Shown in pieces: positions 54,934-63,749 of a DNA stretch of 64,000 nt; within the stretch, counting starts at the first letter, position 1, and each line of letters begins with the position of its first letter. The notes beneath the pieces are model-generated. The model saw only the letters and a program-made list of their open reading frames with translations, did not search any database and was not told the origin of the DNA. The translations under genes and the position numbers were made by a program. The DNA comes from Solidesulfovibrio carbinolicus (lineage in GTDB: Bacteria; Desulfobacterota; Desulfovibrionia; Desulfovibrionales; Desulfovibrionaceae). The stretch lies in assembly GCF_004135975.1 (NCBI RefSeq), contig NZ_CP026538.1:1240001-1304000 (forward strand), given 5' to 3'.

Positions 54934-55545
54934 ATGCCCGCCGTGGCCGGACGCCGGGAGCATCCCATGGAGACCGTGGAGCGCGCCGAAGAACTGTGGT
55001 GCGTGGACGGCCTCACGTTTGACGAGGTGGCGACGCGCACCCGGGTGGCCGCCTCGACCCTCAAACGATGGGCCGAGCGGTATGGCTGGCGCGCCAAGCG
55101 CGATGAAATCCGGCAGGCCCTGGCGTCCATCCGGGCCGACACCATCCGCCTGCGCGCCCGGCTCATCCAGAACTGCCTGGCCAGCATGAACGCCATGGAC
55201 GCCTTTGCCGTGGCCAAGATGGAAGAGATGGCCATCAAGGCGGCCGAGGTCGCGGACAAGCGGGCCGAGGCCGCGCCGGCTGGGCTTCCCATGCGCGAGA
55301 TCGCCACCGAGTCCGACGCCGTGGCCGCCCTGGAGGAAGCCGTGGGCCTGCGGCTTAACGCCATGCTGGCCAGCCCGGACAAGGTGACCTTGACCGCGCT
55401 TCGCGAGGTCAAGCAGGTGCTCGATCTGCTCAAGGACATGCGGGCCGCCGCCGGCGCTGCTGCCGAGAAGACGCCGGGCCGGGAAAACGGCTTGTCCGCC
55501 GACACCGCCGACCGGCTGCGCGCCTTGCTCGGGGGGCAGGCATGA
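54934..55545 (+). CDS. Terminase small subunit-like protein (Mu gp27 type, DUF1804)
   Basis: The 203-residue protein has an N-terminal HTH (AEELWCVDGLTFDEVATRTR, VAASTLKRWAERYGW), which binds phage DNA for packaging, and a helical C-terminus. It overlaps the large subunit gene by 4 nt. Confidence 0.8.
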   Translation: MPAVAGRREHPMETVERAEELWCVDGLTFDEVATRTRVAASTLKRWAERYGWRAKRDEIRQALASIRADTIRLRARLIQNCLASMNAMDAFAVAKMEEMAIKAAEVADKRAEAAPAGLPMREIATESDAVAALEEAVGLRLNAMLASPDKVTLTALREVKQVLDLLKDMRAAAGAAAEKTPGRENGLSADTADRLRALLGGQA

Positions 55546-57011
55546 ACGACGCCCCGCTGTTGTCGTATCAGGTGCGTTGGAACCAGGATCGCAACCCGGT
55601 CAAGTTCTGCGAGAAGTCCCGGCGCATCGGCCTGTCCTATGCTGACGCGGCCGAAGCCGCCATGCTGGCCAGCCTCAAGAAGAGCGACGGCGGCATGAAC
55701 ACCTTTTATATCTCCTACAACAAGGAGATGACCGAGACCTACATCAAGGACGTGGCCGATTGGGCCAAACGCCTCAATCTGGCGGCCTCGGAGTTCGAAG
55801 AGGTGGTCCTGGAAGATGAGGACAAGGACGTGCTGGCCTACCGGGTGCGCTTCGCCTCGGGCCAGGCCGTTATCGCGCTTTCGGGCAAGCCGAAAAATCT
55901 GCGCTCCAAGCAAGGCCGCATCGTCATCGACGAGGCTGCCTTTTGCGACGACCTGGAAGAGCTCTTGAAAGCCGCCATCGCCCTGACCATGTGGGGCGGC
56001 ATGGTGGAAGTCATTTCCACCCACAACGGCGAGACCAATCCCTTCAACAACTACATCCTGGACATCCGCGCCGGCAAGCTGCCCTACAGCCTGCACCGCA
56101 TCACCCTCGACGACGCCCTGGCCGAAGGCCTCTATCAACGCATCTGCCAGGTGCGCGGCCTGACCTGGTCGCCCGAAGAGGAAGCCGCCTGGCGGGCCAG
56201 CCTGGTCGAAATCTACGGCGAAGGCGCGGATGAAGAACTGTTCTGCGTCCCGTCCCAGGGCACGGGCACCTATCTGACTCGCCAGATGATTGAATCGTGC
56301 ATGTCGCCGGACATTCCGGTGCTGCGCTGGTCGCCGCCGGCCGTCGATTTCGTGGACTGGCCCGAGGAGCGCCGGCATCGGGAGGTCCGGGATTGGCTCG
56401 ACGCCGAGCTGGGGCCGATCCTGGCCATCCTGCATCGGGATGCCCGGTCCTACCTTGGCGAGGACTTCGGCCGCACCGGCGACTTGAGCGTCAACTGGCC
56501 CGTACTGGAAATGCCCAACCTGCAATTGGTGACGCCGTTTGTGCTGGAACTGCGCAATTGCCCGTTTCACCAACAGCGGCAGATGCTCTTTTTCATCTGC
56601 GACCGGCTGCCCCGGTTCTCCGGCGCGGCCCTCGATGCGCGCGGCAACGGCCAGTACCTGGCCGAGGTGGCCCGGCAGGCCTACGGCCCGGAGATCATCC
56701 AGGAGGTCATGCTGACCGAGGGCTGGTACCGGGAGCACATGCCCAAGCTCAAGGCGGCCTTCGAGGACAAGACCTTCCTGGCCCCGAGGGATGCGCTCAT
56801 TTTGGATGATCTGCGCGCGTTCAAGGTCATCAAAGGGGTGGCCAAGATTCCCGAGGCCCGCACCGGGGCCAAGGGCGAGAAGCGCCACGGCGACGCCGGC
56901 GTGGCCGCTGCCCTGGCCGTGTTCGCGGTCAAGACCATCCAATACGAGCCGTTCACGGTGACCACGGCCATGCCCTACACGGCCGGCAACCTGTTTCGGG
57001 GGTTTCGATGA
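55542..57011 (+). CDS. Terminase large subunit (Mu gp28-like)
   Basis: The 489-residue packaging ATPase has the family start (SRRIGLSYADAAEAAM), a nucleotide-binding region with IVIDEAAFCDDLEELLKA (Walker B and catalytic Glu), the coupling segment STHNGETNPFNNYI and a nuclease-like C-terminal half. Sizes and order are those of Mu-like phages (Mu packages headful DNA from the left end). Confidence 0.88.
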   Translation: MNDAPLLSYQVRWNQDRNPVKFCEKSRRIGLSYADAAEAAMLASLKKSDGGMNTFYISYNKEMTETYIKDVADWAKRLNLAASEFEEVVLEDEDKDVLAYRVRFASGQAVIALSGKPKNLRSKQGRIVIDEAAFCDDLEELLKAAIALTMWGGMVEVISTHNGETNPFNNYILDIRAGKLPYSLHRITLDDALAEGLYQRICQVRGLTWSPEEEAAWRASLVEIYGEGADEELFCVPSQGTGTYLTRQMIESCMSPDIPVLRWSPPAVDFVDWPEERRHREVRDWLDAELGPILAILHRDARSYLGEDFGRTGDLSVNWPVLEMPNLQLVTPFVLELRNCPFHQQRQMLFFICDRLPRFSGAALDARGNGQYLAEVARQAYGPEIIQEVMLTEGWYREHMPKLKAAFEDKTFLAPRDALILDDLRAFKVIKGVAKIPEARTGAKGEKRHGDAGVAAALAVFAVKTIQYEPFTVTTAMPYTAGNLFRGFR

Positions 57012-58516
57012 CCAGTGGCCTGTGGCTTGACGAAAAGCGATTCATGGAATTCGGCACCCGGCCCCTGGCCGGGCTGCTCGGCGAAGTCGCCGTGGCTCCG
57101 GCCTCCTGGGGGACGCTGGGGCTGCTGCCCGATCCGGACCCGGTGCTTCGGGAGCGCGGCGACGACGTCAAGGTGCTCGAAGACCTGACCGCCGACGGCA
57201 AGGTGTGCTCCTCGATCCAAGGGCGCAAGATCAAGACGCTCAACAAACGGGACTACCGGTTTTCACCCGGCAAGGCCGATGGCCAGGAACCCACGCCCGA
57301 GGCAAAGCGGCTGTGCGACGACCTGACCCGCGACCTGGAACGGGTGGACCTCTATGCGTTGTTCTCCCAGGTGCTCGATGCGCCGTACTACGGCTTTACG
57401 CCGACCGAAATCCTGTGGCGCCGGGACGGCGACCGGCTGCGCGTGCGCGACCTGGTTCCCAAACCGCGCGAGTGGTTCGTCTTCGACGTCGACGGCGCGC
57501 TGTGTTTCCGGGGCGAGGACGCCATTGTCGGCGACAAGGTGCATCCCTTCAAGATGATGGTCTCCCGGCACTTCCCGACCTTCAAGAATCCCTACGGGCT
57601 GCGCCTGCTCTCCCGCTGTCTGTTCCCGGTGGCCTTCAAGCGGGGCGGCATTGAATTCATGATGCGCTTTGCCGAGAAGTTCGGGATGCCTTGGGTGGTG
57701 GGCGAGGCCCGGCCCGGAGCCCTGGAACCGGAGCGTCGGGATATGCTGGCCAGCCTGTCGGCCATGGTCCGCGATGCCGTGGCCGTGGTTTCGGGTGGGT
57801 CCAAGGTCCATATCGAATCCGTGGAAGGCAAGGCCACGGGCGGCATCCACCTGTCCATCGTGGGCTACATGGACGCGGCTATTGCCCAGGTCATCCAGGG
57901 CCAGACGCTCACTCAGGAAATCGGTTCCAAGGGCAGCTACGCCGCCAGCCAGACCCATTATGACGTGCTGACGGACTACGCCGAGGCCGACCAGACCCTG
58001 GTCGTCACGGGCATGAATGATCTGGCCTGGATGTATGGCCAGGTTAACGCGCCGGACGCGTTGACGCCGGTCTTTGCCTATGTGGAGCCGGAAGACCTGG
58101 ACAAGAAAGCGACGCTTGGCAAGAAGCTCTACGACCTCGGCGCGCGCTTCAAAGCGCCGTACTTCGAGAGCTTCGGCCTGACATCCGAGGAATTCAGCGT
58201 AGCGGCCGTGGCGGCCGGCCCGGAAAACGGCGAAGCATTCGCGGCCGGGGAAGACCGGTTCACCCCGGACCAGCAGGCCGTGGAACGGCTGGTGGCCGAA
58301 GCCCTCAAGGAGGGCGGCCAGGCCGTGCGCGCCCAGGCCGGCCGCATCGTGGACCTTATGGAGCGCGCCGAGTCCTGGGAAGACGCGGAACTGCTCCTGC
58401 TCGAAGCCTTCCCGGACCTGGACAACGGGGATTTCCAAAAGACCGTGGAAGCGGCCCAGGTCGCCGCCGATCTGCTTGGCCGCCATGCCGTGCGCCTGGA
58501 GACCGGCCGTGCCTGA
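57008..58516 (+). CDS. Portal protein (DUF935, Mu gp29-like)
   Basis: The 502-residue protein fits the DUF935 portal family: the N-terminal DPDPVLRERG, then KVCSSIQGRKIKTLNKRDY, YYGFTPTEILWRRDGD, FKNPYGLRLLSRC, GMPWVVGEARPG. It forms the dodecameric ring through which DNA enters the head. Overlaps with both neighbours indicate coupled translation. Confidence 0.9.
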   Translation: MTSGLWLDEKRFMEFGTRPLAGLLGEVAVAPASWGTLGLLPDPDPVLRERGDDVKVLEDLTADGKVCSSIQGRKIKTLNKRDYRFSPGKADGQEPTPEAKRLCDDLTRDLERVDLYALFSQVLDAPYYGFTPTEILWRRDGDRLRVRDLVPKPREWFVFDVDGALCFRGEDAIVGDKVHPFKMMVSRHFPTFKNPYGLRLLSRCLFPVAFKRGGIEFMMRFAEKFGMPWVVGEARPGALEPERRDMLASLSAMVRDAVAVVSGGSKVHIESVEGKATGGIHLSIVGYMDAAIAQVIQGQTLTQEIGSKGSYAASQTHYDVLTDYAEADQTLVVTGMNDLAWMYGQVNAPDALTPVFAYVEPEDLDKKATLGKKLYDLGARFKAPYFESFGLTSEEFSVAAVAAGPENGEAFAAGEDRFTPDQQAVERLVAEALKEGGQAVRAQAGRIVDLMERAESWEDAELLLLEAFPDLDNGDFQKTVEAAQVAADLLGRHAVRLETGRA

Positions 58517-59789
58517 TCGTCCGACGTCCATCGTCTTTGGGCCGGTGCGGCCGGCCGAGGCCATCCGGTTCCTGCAAGACAAGGTTGCGGTCACTCGTGA
58601 GGAATTCGACCGGCTTTCCGACGCGGCCAAGGCCCGGGCCTTCACCGTCTCGGGCCTAGCCCGGGTGGATATGGTCGAGGCCGTACGCCGCTCCATGCTC
58701 GACGCCATGGAACAGGGCATCCCCCTCAAGGAGTGGAAGGCGAGCGTGGGCCAGGCCCTGGAAGCAGCCGGATACACCGGAGACCGGGCGCTTCGCCTGG
58801 AAACGATCTTTCGCACCAACGTCCAGTCCGCCTACATGGCCGGCCGCTACGCCGAGATGACGGCCATGGCCGACACGTTTCCTTATTGGCAGTATTCGGC
58901 GGTCAACGACGGCCGCACCCGGCCGGCCCACCGGGCGCTCTCCGGCAAGGTCTACCCGGCCGGCCATCCCTTTTGGGACACCTGGTTTCCGCCCAACGGC
59001 TTCAACTGCCGCTGTTCTGTCCGGGCGCTCACCCGGTCCCAGGTCGAGGATCGGGGACTTGCCGTCGAGAGCGAGATTCCCGAGGAGATCGACACGGCCA
59101 CCGGTCCGGTGCGCCTGACGCCCGACCAGGGTTTTGCAACCAATGTGGGAAAAGGTTGGCTGGACTCCCTGACGCCAAGCCCCTTGGCCGAGGAGATAAG
59201 GCCGCTCGTCTCCCGGGCCATCTGCCGGGGCGGTTTGGCCTTTGCCGACGATCCTTGCCGGCCGCCGCTGGCGGGCATCGATCCCCGGCACGTCCTGACC
59301 GTGGACGCGGCCGACATCCTTCCGGCGGGCTTGGCTCCGGATCGGTACGTGAAAGCGTTCCTGTCCGAGTTCGGGATTGCCGACATTGAGGGGACCAAGG
59401 TCGTGACCTTGCCCGGCGTCGAGCTGCCCATGGTGGTCGGCAAGGGATTTTTCATCGACAAGCGGACCGGCGGCTGGAAGGTGGACAAGGAAGGCCGCGA
59501 GCCTTTCGTCCGGCTCCTGGCCAGGACCATCCTGTCGCCTTACGAGGTGTGGATGACCCCGGCCGAGGTGGCGGGCAAACCCACGGACGTGCTGCGGCTC
59601 ATCCGGCTGTTCACCACCGAGGACAAGCGGATCGGCGGCTTTGCCGTGTTCAACCTGGTGCGGGGGCGGCAGTGGCGCGCGGCCACGGCCTTCACTCCCA
59701 AGGTCACGGCCGAAGGCTCGGCCCGAATGATGGCCTACTTGGAAAAGCAGAGGGTGGGAACGCTGGTTTACCGCGAAGCGCTCCGGTAG
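58509..59789 (+). CDS. Head morphogenesis protein (Mu gp30/SPP1 gp7-like) with C-terminal PBECR2 domain
   Basis: The 426-residue protein begins at GTG 58509. The minor-head domain has the motif FRTNVQSAYMAGRY and DGRTRPAHRALSGKVY, with FPPNGFNCRC. The C-terminal 120 residues (GKGFFIDKRTGGWKVDKEGR, LLARTILSPYEVWMTPAEVA) fit the PBECR2 nuclease-like domain often fused to phage head proteins. Whether it cuts RNA is not known. Confidence 0.85.
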   Translation: MPDRPTSIVFGPVRPAEAIRFLQDKVAVTREEFDRLSDAAKARAFTVSGLARVDMVEAVRRSMLDAMEQGIPLKEWKASVGQALEAAGYTGDRALRLETIFRTNVQSAYMAGRYAEMTAMADTFPYWQYSAVNDGRTRPAHRALSGKVYPAGHPFWDTWFPPNGFNCRCSVRALTRSQVEDRGLAVESEIPEEIDTATGPVRLTPDQGFATNVGKGWLDSLTPSPLAEEIRPLVSRAICRGGLAFADDPCRPPLAGIDPRHVLTVDAADILPAGLAPDRYVKAFLSEFGIADIEGTKVVTLPGVELPMVVGKGFFIDKRTGGWKVDKEGREPFVRLLARTILSPYEVWMTPAEVAGKPTDVLRLIRLFTTEDKRIGGFAVFNLVRGRQWRAATAFTPKVTAEGSARMMAYLEKQRVGTLVYREALR

Positions 59790-60246
59790 GGCCGGCTCCG
59801 GAGCCGACATGCGGCCTACCGATCCCCCGTGCCGGGGCTCGGCCGCGACGCCATGGCTTCGCCAGACGCGAAGCATCCGGCCGTCCCGGGCCAGCCGAAC
59901 AGACGCCGCCCTTGCTGCTACCCCCGCCCGGGCGAGGTTCAGGTGCGGCGTCATTGCTTCGCAAGCATCCTGTAGGAACTCTACCCGGTGCGGTCAAGCC
60001 GCGCTGGAGAGCCTTGGCCTGCTTTTGACCGCCTGATCCTATCCCGCATCCGTGATCCGTTCCCCCGGCCGCCCAGGCCTCCCATCCCTTGCAATCGCCT
60101 CCGCAAATCCTAGACCCATTTTAGACCTAGGATTATCCCGGGATTATCCCACCTCTCCCCCGAAACCCGGGGCATTGCCGCAATCGTGTCCGTGCGCGTC
60201 CGTAGCGCGCTCCTTTGTGTTCGCCGCCTCGGGCATACCAGGGGCC
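59790..60246. other. 457-bp non-coding gap in the late operon
   Basis: This long gap is unusual in a compact late operon. It starts with a GC palindrome (CGGCTCCGGAGCCG, 59793-59806) inside a longer GTAGG/CCTAC stem, then several hairpins and an SRP-RNA-like fold (59902-59952). Frames in either direction look like chance. Confidence 0.6.
59902..59952 (-). ncRNA. SRP-RNA-like hairpin (possible ffs mimic or remnant)
   Basis: On the minus strand an 8-bp stem (GACGCCGC / GCGGCGTC) encloses ACCTGAACCTCGCCCGGG and then CGGGGGTAGCAGCAAGG. The TGAACC on one side and AGCAGCA on the other are landmarks of the bacterial 4.5S RNA apical domain. The usual GGAA loop is replaced by G-rich sequence, so it may be degenerate. 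Full length is not established. Confidence 0.35.
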
Positions 60247-61194
60247 ATGGCAGCACGCACCAAATGGATCGAGATCGCCCGGGCCGGCGGCCCGTTTACG
60301 GCCCTGTCCGGCGAGGCGGTCAGCATCACCCGCGACGACCTCGACGCGGCCGTGGCCAGCTTCGCGCCGGCCGACCGCCGCGTGCCGTTGGTCCTGGGGC
60401 ATCCCAAGCTCGACGACCCGGCCTTCGGTTGGCTGACCGAGGTCAAACGCGACGGCGACGTGCTGCTGGCCCGCTTCGGGGACGTCCCGGAGCCGGTGCG
60501 CGAGGCCGTGGACCAGGGGCGCTACCGCAACGTCTCGGCCAAGTTCGCCAAGGGCTGGCGGCTTTGGCACGTCGGGCTTTTGGGCGCGGCCCAGCCGGCC
60601 ATACCGGGCCTCAAGGAAGTCCGGCTTGCCGGGGCCGAGGACGGATACACCTTCGAATTCGCCAAGGAGGCGACCAAGGAGACGGACATGGATGAACTGG
60701 CGCGGCTGCGGCAGGAACTCGCCGACGCCACGAAGGCCTTGCAGGAAACCCGGGACGAAATCGCCCGGCTCAAGGCCGAGAAGGCCGGCGAAGGCAAAAC
60801 CAAGGAGCTGGCGGTCCAGATCGAGGATCTGACCAGGCGCGTCCAGGCGGCCGAGGCCGACCGGGACAAGGCGGTCAAGGAATTCGCCGACTTCAAGAAC
60901 GACCAGACCGCCAAGGGCCGGGAAAGCCGTTTCGACGCCCTGGTGGCCGCCGGCAAAGCCCTGCCCGGGGAGCGTTCCAAGGTGTTGGCCTTTGCCGCCG
61001 CCCTGGGCAACGCCGGCGGCGAGATCGAACTGGCGGCCGGCGACGGCAAGACCGCGAAAGTCGGCCACGAGGAAGCCTACTGGCGCGAGCTGGAAGACCG
61101 GCCGGAAAACGGCCTGCTGACGGAACTCGCCGCGCCGGCCCATGGCGGCGGGCAAAAAGGCGGCGAGGCCGTCGACCTGACCGGCAAGGTCTAA
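60247..61194 (+). CDS. Mu-like head protease with scaffold C-terminus (gpI-like)
   Basis: The 315-residue protein has the Mu I protease-type N-terminal half (ITRDDLDAAVASFAPADRRV, PLVLGHPKLDDPAFGWLTEV, GRYRNVSAKF) and a coiled-coil scaffold half (RLRQELADATKALQETRDEI and onwards). It matures the head and provides the scaffold. A second start inside the frame probably makes the scaffold alone. Confidence 0.85.
   Translation: MAARTKWIEIARAGGPFTALSGEAVSITRDDLDAAVASFAPADRRVPLVLGHPKLDDPAFGWLTEVKRDGDVLLARFGDVPEPVREAVDQGRYRNVSAKFAKGWRLWHVGLLGAAQPAIPGLKEVRLAGAEDGYTFEFAKEATKETDMDELARLRQELADATKALQETRDEIARLKAEKAGEGKTKELAVQIEDLTRRVQAAEADRDKAVKEFADFKNDQTAKGRESRFDALVAAGKALPGERSKVLAFAAALGNAGGEIELAAGDGKTAKVGHEEAYWRELEDRPENGLLTELAAPAHGGGQKGGEAVDLTGKV
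60688..61194 (+). CDS. Nested scaffold protein (Mu Z-like internal start)
   Basis: An in-frame ATG at 60688 has AAGGAG 6 nt upstream (60676-60681), a better site than the outer gene's own. It would yield 168 residues consisting only of the coiled-coil scaffold part, as in Mu Z and lambda Nu3. Confidence 0.65.
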   Translation: MDELARLRQELADATKALQETRDEIARLKAEKAGEGKTKELAVQIEDLTRRVQAAEADRDKAVKEFADFKNDQTAKGRESRFDALVAAGKALPGERSKVLAFAAALGNAGGEIELAAGDGKTAKVGHEEAYWRELEDRPENGLLTELAAPAHGGGQKGGEAVDLTGKV

Positions 61195-61203
61195 GGGGGA
61201 GCC

Positions 61204-61800
61204 ATGACCATCGACGGCGTCGTCACCCGCATCAGCTACGACGACCAGCGCGCCCGGGGCGACGGGCATCCCCCGGTCATTGTCGGACGCAAACTCAAAC
61301 CCGGCCAGGGCGTGTTGCCCGTGGGCCTGCTCCTGGCCCGGGACGCTTCGGACCTGGCCGTGCCCTTTGAAACGGTTGCCGGGGAAGCCCTTGGCATGGG
61401 CACCGGAGCCGTCAAGGCCTACGCCGACGTCCTGGCCAAGGCCCCGGTCCAGCCCGGAACGGTCGTCGTGGCCGACGGCGTCGAGACCTTTGCCGACGAC
61501 GGTTTCGGCCGGCTCGTCGGCAGCGCCGGCGGCCTTGGGACTGTGAATTACGTCACCGGAGCCGTGGCCGTGGAATTCGCCGCCAACGTGGCGAACGGCA
61601 ATGAGGTCGCCGCCGCCTACTGCCGCCGCCTGGGCGGCGTGCTGGATGAAGTCGTGGACACCGCCGCGTCCGGTTCCGGCCTGGTCATCGTCCACGGCAG
61701 CGTCCGCAAGGACGTGCTCAAGGTCGGGGCCGTCGCCCCGGCCGCGCCCTCGGCCGCCGTGCTGTCGCTGCTGGCCGAAGCCGGCATCTGGCCCAACTAA
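61204..61800 (+). CDS. Capsid decoration-type protein (gpD-like)
   Basis: The 198-residue protein has a beta-rich body (VIVGRKLKPGQGVLPVGLLL, GTVNYVTGAVAVEFAANVAN) and fits decoration or head-stabilising proteins placed between scaffold and capsid. The family call is from position and sequence character. Confidence 0.65.
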   Translation: MTIDGVVTRISYDDQRARGDGHPPVIVGRKLKPGQGVLPVGLLLARDASDLAVPFETVAGEALGMGTGAVKAYADVLAKAPVQPGTVVVADGVETFADDGFGRLVGSAGGLGTVNYVTGAVAVEFAANVANGNEVAAAYCRRLGGVLDEVVDTAASGSGLVIVHGSVRKDVLKVGAVAPAAPSAAVLSLLAEAGIWPN

Positions 61801-61812
61801 AGGAGTCCCGAC

Positions 61813-62787
61813 ATGCTCAACCTGCGCGGCCTTTTTACCCGCGAAGCCATCATCGCCTATTTGAAGTCCCTGCCGGTGCTCAAGACGCCGGTCATGGACG
61901 CCATCTTCACCGAACGGCCCCAGCATCCCCTGGCGCTGCTCGGAGCCGACGACATCGCTGTGGACGCCGTGCCCTTGCCCTTTATCCGGCGAGGCGGCCC
62001 GAGCATAGCGGCCGTGTCCGAGGGCGGCGGCATCGCCATGTACGAACCGCTGCCCGTGCGTGTCCACAAGTCGACCACGGCGGCCGACCTGAGCACCTTG
62101 CAGGTGCTCAAGGGCGAAAGCCTGGACACCTGGGCCCGGGGCAAGACCGACTACCTGCGCCGGGCCGTGCGCCGTACCACCGAAGCCCTGTGCGCCCGGG
62201 CGCTGTCCGGCAAGCTGCGTTGGCCGGTCGCCCTGGAAAAAGGCGGCTTCGACGTGTTCGAGGTCGTCTATGGCGCGATCCTGTCGGTCACCCCGGACAA
62301 GACCTGGAACGCCGCCGACGTCAAACTCAAGGACGTCTACACCTGCCTGTCCGACATGGAAGAAGCCATCCAGGACGGCGGTTTCGGCGGTCAGGTTGAG
62401 ATTTGGGCCGGCAAGGACGCCTACAACGCCCTTTTCGTCATCGCCGAGAACTCCAAGACCACGGCGCAAATCCGGGTGGAGATCACGAGCCAGGGCATCA
62501 ACGTCGGCGGCTACCTGGTCAAGCGCCGGTCCGAAAAGCACCGCGACCCGGAGTCCGGCACCATGGTCCCGGCCGTGCCGAACGGCACCGTGCGCATGAT
62601 CGCCCTCGATGCCGGCCACAAGCTGCCGTACTGCGCCGTGGACGACCTGGACGCCAATCTCCAGCCGCTGCCGCTGTTCGTCAAACCGGTCAAGACCGAC
62701 AACCCGAGCGGCTACCAGCTCATCGCCGAGTCCAAGCCGTTCCCGGTCGTCAACACCCGGGGCGTGTGCGACGCCGTGGTGCTGTGA
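61813..62787 (+). CDS. Major capsid protein (lambda gpE-like / HK97 fold)
   Basis: The 324-residue protein resembles the gpE capsid family: an N-terminal helix (LFTREAIIAYLKSLPVLKTP), the segment DAVPLPFIRRGGPSIAAVSE, and the C-terminal FPVVNTRGVCDAVVL. It is followed by connector genes of Mu type, so the head module mixes lambda-like capsid with Mu-like neighbours. RBS AAAGGAG precedes it. Confidence 0.8.
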   Translation: MLNLRGLFTREAIIAYLKSLPVLKTPVMDAIFTERPQHPLALLGADDIAVDAVPLPFIRRGGPSIAAVSEGGGIAMYEPLPVRVHKSTTAADLSTLQVLKGESLDTWARGKTDYLRRAVRRTTEALCARALSGKLRWPVALEKGGFDVFEVVYGAILSVTPDKTWNAADVKLKDVYTCLSDMEEAIQDGGFGGQVEIWAGKDAYNALFVIAENSKTTAQIRVEITSQGINVGGYLVKRRSEKHRDPESGTMVPAVPNGTVRMIALDAGHKLPYCAVDDLDANLQPLPLFVKPVKTDNPSGYQLIAESKPFPVVNTRGVCDAVVL

Positions 62788-62790
62788 GGC

Positions 62791-63252
62791 ATGGCCATGG
62801 CCTACGTCACCCTCGCGGACCTCCGGGCGGTCATCCAGGAAAGCGACATCCTGGACTTGGTCAACGACGCCGGCACAGCCACGGACCTGACCGACCCGGC
62901 CGTGGCCCTGATCCTGGCCGAGGTCTTTGACCAGGCGTCCCAGGAGGTCGACGCGCATCTGGCCGGCGTGGCCGAGGTGCCGCTGGCCACGCCGCCCAAG
63001 ATCGTGCGCAACCTAGCCGCCCGGATCGCGCGGTACCGGCTCTACCAGCGCCGCCCCAACCTCGGGGACATCATCAAACCCGTGGCCGCCGACTACAAAG
63101 GGGCCGTTGACCTCCTGGCGCAGTTCGCCGCCGGCACGCTCACACTGCCCGGCACCGTCAATGGCCAACCGATTGTCGCGGGCGATAGCGGCCTGTCCGT
63201 GGCCAGCGCCCCCCGCCGGTTCGGGGACGATTTCTGGCGGAGGATGGGCTGA
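62791..63252 (+). CDS. DUF1320 connector protein (Mu gp36-like)
   Basis: The 153-residue protein begins YVTLADLRAVIQESDIL and has AARIARYRLYQRRP, the DUF1320 frame. It is a head-tail connector in Mu-like phages. A second ATG at 62797 is possible. Confidence 0.85.
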   Translation: MAMAYVTLADLRAVIQESDILDLVNDAGTATDLTDPAVALILAEVFDQASQEVDAHLAGVAEVPLATPPKIVRNLAARIARYRLYQRRPNLGDIIKPVAADYKGAVDLLAQFAAGTLTLPGTVNGQPIVAGDSGLSVASAPRRFGDDFWRRMG

Positions 63253-63749
63253 TGTACCTGCTCGTTGAAGTGATCGTCGGCCCGGCGGCCGGTTTGCTTG
63301 GCCGGATCGCGGCCCTGCTTGGCGACATGACGCCGGCCATGGACCGGATCGGCCTGGCCCTGGTGTCGTCGATCCAGGAAAACTTCGAGCTGGGGCACTC
63401 CCCGGACGGCCAGCGCTGGAAACCGAGCCGCCGGGCCGTGCTCCAGGGCGGCCAGACCCTGGTCGATACCGGCGCGCTCATGAACGGCATCGTGCATGAG
63501 GCCGCCGCCGACCAGGTCACCGTCGGGCCGAGCGGTCCCTCGCTCAAGTATGCGCGCATCCATCAGGAAGGCGGCGAGATTCGCCCGAAGTCGGCCAAGG
63601 CGCTGTTCTTCCGGGGGGCCGACGGCCAGGCGCGCACGGTCCAGGTGGTCCGCATCCCGGCCCGGCCCTACATGGGCATGAGCGCCGAAGATTGGAACAC
63701 CATCGGGAACGTGCTCATCGAATACCTGGGAGTCGCCGCCCATGGTTGA
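63252..63749 (+). CDS. Virion morphogenesis protein (Mu gpG-like)
   Basis: The 165-residue protein fits the Phage_tail_S/gpG family (LVSSIQENFELGHSPDGQRW, LVDTGALMNGIV, YARIHQEGGEIRPKSAKAL, IPARPYMGMSAEDW). It acts in tail completion or head-tail joining. Confidence 0.88.
   Translation: MYLLVEVIVGPAAGLLGRIAALLGDMTPAMDRIGLALVSSIQENFELGHSPDGQRWKPSRRAVLQGGQTLVDTGALMNGIVHEAAADQVTVGPSGPSLKYARIHQEGGEIRPKSAKALFFRGADGQARTVQVVRIPARPYMGMSAEDWNTIGNVLIEYLGVAAHG

Noticed and set aside
54591-56942. A 783-codon minus-strand open frame
   Set aside because: Antisense to the terminase genes, no domain and no ribosome site.
60133-62958. A 941-codon minus-strand open frame over phage head genes
   Set aside because: Antisense to the protease, decoration and capsid genes; composition rich in Gly/His/Gln/Asp is that of a mirror frame.
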